NCBI GenBank assembly: GCA_947561585.1
Contig: CANNZV010000933.1
Span: forward strand, 1 to 64,000
Direction: 5' to 3'
DNA length: 64,000 bases
From: Caprella mutica
Taxonomy: Eukaryota; Arthropoda; Malacostraca; Amphipoda; Caprellidae
The notes beneath the pieces are model-generated. The model was not told the DNA's origin. It did not search any database and saw only the letters and a program-made list of their open reading frames with translations. Of the stretch, positions 35,690 to 46,300 are shown piece after piece (the stretch's first letter is position 1; every line of letters starts with the position of its first letter). Position numbers and translations under genes: made by a program.

Positions 35690-37400
35690 CGGAATATTTT
35701 TACAGATTATAATAACTAAACAATAATTAGGTAATGATGCAAATTATTTCCGAGAGTTTAGAGTATTTATTAGTTAATTTGAGCTTATACGATTTTTCGC
35801 CAGATGGTGTTGTTCACATTATTTTTCAGATAGGTGACCTTGAACCTTCATATCTGTTTTAAAAAAAGAATGAATATCTCCGTGAATAAACACTACAATA
35901 GGTAATTAAATTTTAAAACTATATATGTTCAGCGCAATTCGCCACTTTTGCTCAATCTCGAGAATGCGTTGCGCGTTTCTAGGATCTTGAAAATGTGCAA
36001 CTGACGTGGGATTGAAAATAACTTTGTGAATTATATTTATTTTATTTTATAAAAGCATTTATGAATATTTTCGTATTGCAAAAATTTCGAATTTACTCGG
36101 ATTTCAGCAATTGGATAATAACCCATGCAATTCACTTAATCCACTTTTTTGAGTCACCAAGTGCTCCAAATATTAAAATGTTGGTTCATTAATCCATAAT
36201 TAATGTTTTTGCTCAATTTCTTGTATATAAATTTCCTTATTATGTTCTTCATTGAGCACCAGACCTCCATAAGTGTGGAGCACTACACTGACTACAGTCT
36301 CCAGCAGTGCCTAAATTTGAACAATTTGGAGGGGTGGGGGCAACTGTAAACATTGTCGTAGCTGTCTGATTTTTTGGCACAAGCATCAAAATAAGCTCTT
36401 CTCAATCTTTCTTCCTATTCTAAATAATAATAAATCAGAGTTTATGAGTTTTTTGCCAAAATGTAGTAAAAATCACCAGAAATGTTACTTTTCTGATATT
36501 TGAATCGCTTGGGGGCAACTGTTAATTATGTCAGAATTCACTTAAATTCCATTACACGTACCTTTACTTGTCATATCAACTTTATATTACTATTCCATAA
36601 GTAATTTCCTAAATGTTGTTTTTTGGAAATAATGTGCTCTCCTAAAGCGCATATCTTCGCCGCCAAATATAACCTTGACCATCCAATAATTTGACTTGAG
36701 TTAGAAATGAACTTAACCTTTTCCCGTTCACTCCCAAAATCTGATCAAATGGTTCCTGGTTATTGACCAATAAATGGTCAATACCAAATTTCAGGGAATC
36801 GGTTAAATACTATTTCAGTTATAAATGACCTTGACCTTTGACCCGATCAAGGGACCGAGGTTATAGGTAGGACTACAATTTGAGATAACTCAACAGAAAT
36901 TTAGTTAATGGAAACAGTTGCTTATCAATTAAAATTATTAAATGACAAAAAAAAACGGTAAAAATAAGACAAAATGAAGGGAGCGGCAAATTATCTATAA
37001 CTTTTCAAAATAGTTTCATTTTAATTTCTTTTACTATGCGTAATTGAAGACTCCATAAAAGATATCTTGAAAAGAGAGGTGGAAGACTGAGATCGAACTG
37101 TAGATACATTCTCTAGGTTCTGAACTCCAGCAATCATATTAAAGTATTTATCAATAGCCTCTTCTTCTTTCTAACACGTTAAAATAATAACATTGCCAAC
37201 ACTACTTCCCGATTTAGAAGATGTTGTTATATATTTTGATAAACTGTTCAATGCAAGGTTTTAGATATAGATTACAAGTTTAAATATTACACAGTTCATG
37301 CAAATGAATGTGTTATTAAACAACGAATATGTAAACTAATTTTAGGAGTCAGTAGAAATCTCTTTGGCAATGCATCGCTAGCCTAGGTGTGGCTTTACCT
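35690..37400. other. Gene-free stretch
   Basis: No convincing coding frame, RNA gene or element boundary seen. The only marked local feature is a run of TGACCT/TTGACC-like words around 36,825-36,850. Confidence 0.4.
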
Positions 37401-37411
37401 ATACCCATAGC

Positions 37412-37947
37412 GGGTGTAGGTCATAAGCCCCCCCGGTCAAGAGCCCCCCCGGTCATAAGCCCCCCCGGTCATAAGCCCACCCGGTCAAGAGCCCCCCCGG
37501 TCATGAGCCCCCCTAGGTCATAAGCCCCCCCGGTCAAGAGCCCCCCCGGTTATGAGCCCCCCCGGTCACGAGCCCCCCTGTTTTTAAATCCTTATTTACC
37601 TATATTATTTAATCCTTATTGACACTTTTGTAGTTCATTACTGATTAGACATAAAATATATGTATATCGGGGGGCGTGCCGCCCCCCCAACCCCCCTGCC
37701 AGGTCATTAAAAAATCATGAAGTGTGCAGTACAACAATCTAGCGGATACAACAAACTACATTAGCAACTCTCAGTTATTTCTATCTAATTAATTCTTCAT
37801 TTGTTTAACTAGGTAAATAAGGATTAAAAAACATAGAGGGGGGGGGGGCTCGTGACCGGGGGGGCTTATGACCTAGGGGGGCTCATGACCGGGGGGGCTC
37901 GTGACCGGGGGGGCTCATGACCGGGGGGGCTCTTGACCGTACCCCCC
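37412..37947. mobile_element. Foldback element with C-rich phrase-repeat arms and 9-bp target-site duplication
   Basis: A 536-bp non-coding element flanked by a perfect 9-bp direct repeat ACCCATAGC (37403-37411 and 37948-37956). The left arm (to ~37,580) is a tandem series of CCCCCCCGGTCAAGAGCC, GGTCATAAGCC and GGTCATGAGCC phrases; the right arm (from ~37,837) is the inverted equivalent. Inner arm sequence (TAAATCCTTATTTACC and its complement) is also inverted. The centre has a G6C-type GC hairpin (37673-37695) and a stretch shared with the element near 63,289. The architecture recalls Drosophila FB/Galileo foldback elements. Confidence 0.85.
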
Positions 37948-37956
37948 ACCCATAGC

Positions 37957-38400
37957 ATACTATTTATCTTTTTTTTTCGTTATAGCAATTATTAAAATAA
38001 TTGAACAAAAGCCGATTTAACCAAATCAGCCATTACATTAATCGGGGATATCATAGACATTGCATAATGAACTAACTATAGACATTAAAAATTGAACTAA
38101 GGTGACACAGCAACCGATAGCTAATTACAAAAAGATGTTCTATAATAGATATGAAGTTTGAACTTCTATAGTCGAAAATTGAAAATCTTCTCTTACTAGC
38201 TATCAGCTACTATGCCATACTGGCTATTGTGTATTTACCTTAGTTCTTGCCCTTCAAAAAAAAATTCAAATTATTCTTCATACTCTCTTAGATACGACTG
38301 TTGCAAATAATAATTCAATGATGGTAGTTTTGATCTTACTAACTGATAGTATGGAACGGCTAGTTATTCTGTCAATAATTTAGTGCATGAAAAAATCGAT
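37957..38400. other. Gene-free stretch
   Basis: AT-rich sequence between the foldback and the retrotransposon remnant; nothing recognisable seen. Confidence 0.35.
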
Positions 38401-38405
38401 TGATA

Positions 38406-38980
38406 TTAAATCAAATGATGCCAAACAATTTCGGTGATGTGTCCACCCACACATTCTTCACCGTATCGCTCGCATACTGGAACAAGTCGTCGGCAATTAT
38501 TGATTGAGTGTCTATAACGATGGTAATTCCTGCAGCGTCTTGGTGTGGGAATGTACGGACGAAATCGTTCAGACAGTCTAGGGCGAATGTTGATTCGGTC
38601 GGGTGGGTTGGAATTATTGAAGGTGAGTATGAGGGTTGCAGTTGGTTCTGAAATTGTAGATTTGGCGTTTTGGATGATTCTATGACATTTTGTAACACCG
38701 TGTTCTGATAGTCCATCCACAATGTCTTCCTCTGGATAGTTTTTCAGAAGAGAACATGTGATGGCACCCTGGGATTCATTGGGGCGTTGATGTTCAGTCT
38801 TTTTCAGATACTATATAAGGTAGTCATTGGTTTGATTTTGTTTCCTTGTTCTTCTGTTTTGACTTCAACTGTCCAGGATTTGTTGGTGAAATTTTCAGAG
38901 AGTTTTTAGTATTGTCCAATTATTTTTGTATTGGTACTGTTGACTTTGAACATATTGAGTTTGGTTAGGTCAGACTCATT
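38406..38980 (-). pseudogene. Decayed Jockey-clade non-LTR retrotransposon gag (ORF1) fragment
   Basis: On the - strand one frame (38406-38720 and continuing upstream with damage) reads like the gag-like protein of Jockey-type LINEs: an EEDIVDGLSEHGVTKCHRI block, then TATLILTF...PPDRINI, then VRPYIPNP-like RFRPYIPTPRRC and a zinc-knuckle region. The expected CX2CX4HX4C knuckle reads CRNYHRYRHSINNC, so the second cysteine is lost. No reverse transcriptase was found downstream. It is a dead 5' fragment and not a host gene. Confidence 0.72.
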
Positions 38981-38999
38981 TTCAGGTATAATTGAGAGG

Positions 39000-39990
39000 T
39001 ATCGGGGAATCTTTTAATTTTAAATAAATCATCATAAGTTGCATATGAGTTTCGATTTTGAGGTTGACGCAATTTTCTTCCACGAGTTGCCAGAACATAT
39101 GGTTCTAGACTCTAGAGTTACTTCAAATGATGTACCAGATGTCGCTCAATCCGACAGGGAGATTGTTTGCACCCCCTTTCCCCCTCCCCCCTCAGCGACG
39201 CCTGGAGGGGCTGCCGGGGACTAGGGGCCATGGCCATTGTTTTATTATTCATAACTGATCATGCCTTAACGTTGGGGAGTGTTCAAGTACAAAAATCAGT
39301 TTATGCAGTCGCCGTGGGGGGGTTCGTCAAGTGGACTAAATTTCCCCAACCCCCCTTCTTAGCCTGCATTATTATTACCTCACCAATAGCTAATCAGAGC
39401 CTTTATCTTTTAATATTACCTTATATGGTCATCACAAAATTTAGGTAGCCAACTTATAATTAGATTAGTATTTATTCTATAAAATAGGTAAGTTTCTTGT
39501 ACTTGCTTATACGTATTCAGGTTCATTATTATATGTAGGTTTAATGTTTTCTTTTACTATATCTAAGTTGATTTAAACGTTGTTGAATAATAAATTTGTA
39601 ATTCATTTTATTGAGTTTTCTCGCAACTCTTCCTCACGGAAGGAAGCGGTTGCTAGGCTTGGCTTTATCCATTCTCTTGTTGCTAATATCACAGTGAAGA
39701 CGTGTGTTATGATTTCCTTCTACTTCTTCATAACTTTGCATTTTATGTAGTTTCCTCGCGCCAGACATTCTGGTGAGTTATATTTAGTTTATATTTTCGT
39801 ATTTTATTTTATAGATTTATTTACTATTTATCAATATTTTATGTTTTATTAAAATACATTTTTACATTCTAGTTTTATTCATTCCTTCAATATAAAACTC
39901 ATCACTAAATAAAATAAGTACTCCCTAACTGAATAACTATGTATACCTAATTATTTGGCATTTTAATTTGGCACATATTATCGATATAAA
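39000..39990. other. Gene-free stretch with scattered C-rich patches
   Basis: No supported gene. C-rich and G-rich patches occur near 39,170-39,235 and 39,318-39,356 (CCCCAACCCCCC type), resembling the cores of the foldbacks at 37412 and 58239; they may be fragments of that family. Short open frames here are not supported. Confidence 0.4.
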
Positions 39991-40189
39991 TATATTTATT
40001 AACCATCCCAGATAAAATTTAAGAGAGTGTCTTCGATGATTTATAAGAGTGTTTATGGCAGAGAGAGTAAAACGTAGACGAAACACCGATAAATTGCCAA
40101 TAAATTCTCATCGGCAATTGACTGTAGAGGATTATCGAATGATCTTCAACGAATCATGGTTGATTTTACTTCCTCGAATTAAAGAATAG

Positions 40190-40600
40190 ATTTCTTCGAT
40201 GAGTCTTTGGCGAGTTATGGAAGACTCAACTTCCCCGAATTACAGCAGACAGCTCGTAGATGTATCTTCGGTGAGTTATGGAAGACTCATCTTCCCTGAA
40301 TTACAGCAGGCAGCTCGACCTCGTAGATGTATCTTCGGCGAGTTATGGAAGACTCATCTTCCCTGAATTACAGCAGGCAGCTCGTAGATGTATCTTCAGC
40401 GAGTTATGGAAGACTCATCTTCCCCGAATTACAGCAGGCATGTCTTCGATGATCATCGACGCGTTATGATAGAAACATCGTTCCCTAATTATTCCAGGAA
40501 TGAATTATAGCAGACACGTCTTCGATGAAGATCGCTGAGTTACGACAGACTCATCTTCCTCGAATAATAGCAGACATTTCTTCGATGATCTTCGGTGAAT
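40190..40600. repeat. ~60-bp degenerate minisatellite
   Basis: Tandem degenerate repeat of a unit built on CTTCGGCGAGTTATGGAAGA, then CTCATCTTCCCTGAATTACAG and a CAGGCAGCTCGTAGATGTAT tail, about six to eight copies. More decayed copies with the word CTTCGATGA extend out to ~40,030 and ~40,600. Confidence 0.85.
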
Positions 40601-40817
40601 TGTATGAGTTATCATATACATTTAAAGGTGTCCGTGATTCAAAAATTGTATTACAGTATATATATACATAATACTATACATATTTTCCATCATTTAGAAT
40701 AAACAAGAAAAGATACAGAAAAAAAGTTGAATAAAATTCATATTCATAAGAACTTTAAAAACACGCACGTTATCATATTGAATAAATCTCAACCAAATCC
40801 TTCTTCTGCCATGTTCA

Positions 40818-40892
40818 AGATGGCTCAGTGGATATGTCGCTGACTTCAGTTCTCCATGAGACTACAGTCGCAGGAACGAGTCCCGGCCACAC
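40818..40892 (+). mobile_element. tRNA-derived sequence (SINE head or tRNA pseudogene)
   Basis: Has an A-box-like TGGCTCAGTGG (40821-40831) and a B-box-like GGAACGAGTCCC (40873-40884) at tRNA-like spacing, but the acceptor stem does not pair well and the B box is degenerate. It may be the RNA polymerase III promoter head of a SINE; no clear tail or target duplication seen. Confidence 0.5.
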
Positions 40893-41399
40893 CACTTCAT
40901 TTCTTTCTCCATTTTTCCATTTAATATGTATACAAAATATGTAACATTAAACTAATATATATAAAGCCAAATGTACGTGTGTACCCTACATGATATAAAG
41001 TAAAAAATAAAACAAAATCGTAAATACCTTTCAAATGATCATCTTTATTTTATTTAACCCTATAAAGTGAATAAATCTGCTTAAAATCATGCTTGAATCG
41101 CCTCTAATATTGAGGTGATTATGTGAATTGTTTTCGTATGAAACTTCCATGAAACGGCTTAAAATCGCACTTGAATCATCGTTGATTTAAAGACGGTTAC
41201 AGTCGGTTATGCATGTGCTTCTTCGATGAATCGACGATCATCCTGCCTTATTTTATGCGAAAAATCTTGGATAAAACGGACACTTCTTCGAATATTCATC
41301 GATGATTTATCGTCAATACGCCGATTCATGTTTAGGTACTCTTCCAAAAATCCGCTATAAATCGGCTTTGAAAATAAAATGGGATAGTAGTATACTTGT

Positions 41400-43160
41400 T
41401 ATAATTGTATTACGATGATCATAAATAACAGATCGACACATCGTTATAATTATGTTTTGCATATATTATACTTTGACAGGCTTAGTCTGCCATGCTACTA
41501 TTGTATAACTGGTAAAAATAATTAATCAAAAATTTTCAATATTATTTAATAATGCCTCTTATAACTGGTGGTAACTGCAAAGCTTCGTTTATTAACATTT
41601 AATAGGTACTATATATGAACACAACAAAAATAGCACCTAAGTACATTGTGAAATGAACAGTGAGAATCTATAAATATTATTTAGAGTATAAAAAACAATA
41701 TTAGACCAATAGTGAGAATAAAGTCCCAAACCCATATCTAGCATCATCATTATATAAATTATACAAACACAAGCATTTCCAAAAGTCATCATTTCTCAAC
41801 GAATGATCAATATTTTGATCGGGCCTTTACCATAACTACTTGTGAGAATTATAACTGAAAATAATTACTAAAAACACAATAAGTGTAGAATTCGCTGTTT
41901 ATCATAAACATATACTATATAATAATCTACAGTAACTACATAAAGTTTATGCAAAATTGCAAATGTACATTAATTTTACAAACGAGAAGCTTACATTTAA
42001 ATATAATAACACAAATTAGTACTAGAGTTCTACTTGAAATGGCACATAAATAAGATATACAATGGTTACATATTTTTACCTTACTTTGGACAACATCCTT
42101 AAAAAACAGCAACCTATAACGAGAATGTCTTTCATCATCAACTTGGTCTTACATTCAATCAATCTGAAACATATTTTTAATTTTTCAATAATAAATTTAC
42201 GCTTTCAAATTCAATTAAATAATTAAAATATTCAATATTTTAAACATATCACTCATGTTCAAATAAATCGGATTTTTTAAAATAAAACTTAAGAAATTTT
42301 CATTTCAATAATAAAAATCTTAAAAATCATAAATTGGAATGGTTGAAAAAATCTAATCCTATATAATACAGTTTGGCAGGTGAGCCTGAATTTGTACAAA
42401 ACATGACTATATCTTTCGGTGAAGAAATGTCTGGCAAATATATATATATATATATATATATATTTAGCCAATTCTGATAAATATATCAGTTTACATACTA
42501 TTTTTAGAAGTTACAGTTTTTCAATTGAAGATAATTTCAAAGACTATAACTTCAACAATTATTACATTTGTGGATCTGTTGCAACTTGCTTCTGTAGTTC
42601 ATAATATATCGATTAGCAACCGAGTTAATAATGATAAAATAATATTAATTATGTTGATAGTTTCATATTCAATCTACGACTCATTTCGCCACACTAGAAT
42701 TGATTCATCAGGTGGATGATATTTTGATTGACGTTTGCTGAATTATTGGTAAGCCCACTTGGTGTGCCCAGAATGGCAAAACTCATCTTTTAATCAAAAT
42801 TAAATTATTATAAAGTTCATACTATATCATAATTACCACATGGATTAGATTCATTTAAACATAAGATAATGAAATTTCTATCAGAATGATGCCATCATAC
42901 TACAGTAGCCACTTTTCTGGCACAGTGCCCGCGTTCCACAATGACTAGGAGATACTACCCTGTGTGATCGAGTAATTACTGGCCGGGCAGAAGTCATCTG
43001 GTTGAGATTAGGTCATGGTTAGGATTTAACTAAATGAGCCCGAATGATGGCCAGATAGCTGTCTCTTCGTAGAGTCCCATGAGACTTTAACTTTATCTCA
43101 ATAATGTAATAAAACTTCCAGAAAATATATTTTGAAGCATAATGACTTAACCATCCCAAT
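41400..43160. other. Gene-free AT-rich stretch downstream of the receptor gene
   Basis: Likely contains the 3' UTR of the - strand receptor gene at its right edge; otherwise nothing supported. It holds a (TA)n microsatellite at 42437-42463. Confidence 0.4.
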
Positions 43161-43167
43161 AGGGAAT

Positions 43168-43173
43168 TTTATT
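43168..43173 (-). terminator. AATAAA just after the receptor stop codon
   Basis: On the - strand AATAAA lies four bases past the TAG stop. It is unusually close, so it is either a very short 3' UTR signal or chance in AT-rich DNA; the true site may be further left. Confidence 0.3.
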
Positions 43174-43176
43174 CGA

Positions 43177-43357
43177 CTACACTTTCAAATTAAGGTAGTT
43201 CTGATCATTGAAGTGAGGTGAGTAACTCGAAGGAGTGGTTGGTGACTGTTCTTCAGAGCCTAACAAACTATTGCTTTCCTCCTCATACTTAGAAGGTATT
43301 CTAGAATGGTTATCCTCAGTCGAGAGCGGTAGATCATTGTCAGTGTGGAATTCAAAC
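43177..43357 (-). CDS. Pvr: Pvr exon R: last coding exon
   Basis: Acceptor ATTCCAG. Encodes an acidic, Ser-rich tail ending QNYLNLKV followed by TAG. Confidence 0.83.
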
Positions 43358-46300
43358 CTGGAATGAAAACTTTGCTCATCAAATTTATTTACCACAATGT
43401 GCAATTCAAATACTCAATCAGTATTAATCTTCTCCCTAAGGAAATCAACCTGATGAGGAGCATAACAATTTAACGTAAAATTCTGAATACTTAAAAAAAC
43501 GAATAAATGAACGTAATTAGCTGAAAATCATCCAGCGAGGATCTCATTTTACCTAAATTACTATCTCGAAAATTTCTGGGAAATACAAAGTATAAAAATA
43601 GAGAAATAATCTATAAAATAAATCATTTATTTGCTCACTTTGTTTCATTTTCCACCGGATTAGGACTAAATATAGAAGCATCCACCTCAGCTTGTTTCTC
43701 TGCGTGTCCTGCTGATAATGTTCGCATTGAGAGGTAGCCAGCGTCAGTTAAACAGTGATTGACATTCACTTCACTATTCTGCAGCTTAGTTTGTTCATCT
43801 AAAGAGTTCTGGAATGTAAATAATAATATATTATAAATTGGTAAACACATCAATATTTTGAACTGCTTATGATGAAAGCAGATATTAAAACGTAATGAAA
43901 ATTACTAAATTGAAAAGTTGGAAGAGTCACCATGCAGGCAACCGACTACCATGGAGGTCAGTCTCTTAAGAACTCCCTACTCTTTCTGTCCTAACTTGTA
44001 CCCTTTGTTACTAATTCCGATTGAAGGGAAAATTGGGTAAAAAGAATATCCAACATTTGTGAATAAAGAATTTATCGTATAATGGATATTTTATTCGCTG
44101 GGATTGAAGCTTGAGTAAGCGTAATTAATGATGAGTAAAGGTCTAAGTAGCAGATAGAACCTTTACCTGGAATAGCTAAGGATAATTCTCAGAATGTTAT
44201 AACCTTTTTAATCTATCTAAACATGAAAATCGTATATGACCAACAAAAATATTTCTAAAGACCTGCACGTTGATGTAAGTTGGGTCATCTTCATCAGCTG
44301 TCTTCTGAATGTTGTTGAAATCAGGAGCAGTGAACATGCTGAGATAGTCTGTCTGTTTATCAAAGTAGTCTTTGTTCATCTTCATATATGGCTCATTCAT
44401 GTGGTCGAAATTCTGAAGAAGATAATAGATGATTTTATTTGTTGTTAGTGATAAAATATAAACTCAATTAAATTAGTGAACTCAATTGACCGGGGATCAA
44501 ATGATCCGGAACTGATGACCGGGAATGAAATAACCAGGGATCAAGTAGCGTGGAAGTAGTGGGGACCAATTAACCACCCATTCCAGGTTATTATCTTGAT
44601 AGTTAAGTTCCATAGTTATTGTTTTCGATTAATTTACCAATAATGAAATAATACTCGGAGTCAAAGAAAAGTATATCGGAAATCATTTTTTCATAGTTTA
44701 CTGATTTCAAATTTCCAGAAATAAACTTCACTAACTTTGATATTTTAAAGGTATTTTAAAATTAGTCTGAGTGACGACCAATTTGTAAGATTTGAAAATA
44801 ATGGAACATAAGAAAACTTTGATTTTTGAATAAGCATCACACATTTACACTTTTTCCCGATAGTACATCATCACAGTGACTCTATTCTTTCACAGTAGCT
44901 ACTTCATCACAGTTACTCTTAATTATAATATCACTTCACCTCCTTCATTTCCTCTTTTAGCATGTCTCCCAGTCTAGTTCTAATCTCATCGAATTGAGGT
45001 CTGTCTTCTGGTTCTCCCTCCCAACAGTGAAGCATCAGCTGGTAACTGAAACGAGAAGAAAGAATTCACTATAAGTTCTTAAAGAACAATTGGATACATA
45101 AATAAAAACGCAGGAATTGAATAGTACTCACATATCCTTGTTACTGTACTTAGGCTGCTTATTTCTAATGCCAGCCTCTAGGTTCTGCAGAAACGACGGG
45201 TCGATCCCAACACCAGGGTAGGGAGAAGAACCCAGAGAAAACATCTCCCAGAGAACGATACCTGCGACAAAAGAAAAATTAGGATATTCCTTTGAATAAT
45301 CAAATGAAAATCAACAGGGACGTTGATTTTATAACGTCCCCGTCAGCAAACCAAATTCCTTAAATATATAAAAACTAGTTTATTTAGAGCAACGGTAAAA
45401 TTCAAGAAATTTGGTTTGCTAGCCCGAGTTACAGCTCCACCCAATCGTCACGGACTGAACACTCAGGTGTGCAGATGGCAGTAATTTAAATTGTCACTGC
45501 TAAAGCAAATGTAAATTGTAAATTAGAAAAGGTTAAACGATTTTGGTGCTTTAAATTTCATATAAATTATTAATTAATATATATTCTGAAATTAGGAGAA
45601 ATATCACAACCACATTTGTATAAATAAGTTTTTAACTGTTAATTTTAGAAGTTCCATAAATAATCGTGTGCCCAAATGTCCCATAACTAAACGTAAGCCC
45701 ATATGTATCATAACTAACCGTAAGCCCCTATGTATCATAACTAATCGTAAGCCCCTATGTATCATAACTAACCGTAAGCCCCTATGTATCATAACTAATC
45801 GTAAGCCCATATGTATCATAACTAACCGTAAGCCCAGATGTCACTCTCAGTGCTGAACATTCTGTCCCTGATAGCCTCTACTGACATCCATTTGATAGGC
45901 AATAAGTCATCCCCCTTCTTCGTATAGATATCCTTCTTATACATGTCTCTCGAGAGACCAAAGTCACTGATTTTAACAACATTACCTTCAGCTAACAGGA
46001 GATTTCTAGCAGCTAAGTCACCGTGAAGAATCTGAATACATAAAACACATTACATTATGCGAAGGAAATCTATAAGCTGACTGGAAATATTTTCTTGGCA
46101 TTTAATTAAAATTGGAATTCATTTGATTTAAAAAATTGTAAGATATATCTTTAGAAGAGATTATTAATCAACATATAAATGTTTTTCTCCATACCTTCCT
46201 CTTTGTGAGGTACTCCATTCCTTGAGCCACTTGCCATGCCCAGCACACTAACTCAGTGGTGGTGAAAGGGGTGGTGAGACCTGGTATATGAGTACCATCA

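Noticed and set aside
37412..37570. CRISPR-like array
   Set aside because: The C-rich units are contiguous degenerate tandem repeats with no unique spacers, and the genome is eukaryotic.
40818..40892. Functional tRNA gene
   Set aside because: A-box and B-box words are present, but the acceptor stem does not pair and the B box is degenerate; called a tRNA-derived repeat instead.
42437..42463. (TA)n run as a regulatory site or origin
   Set aside because: A simple dinucleotide microsatellite, common in AT-rich insect DNA.
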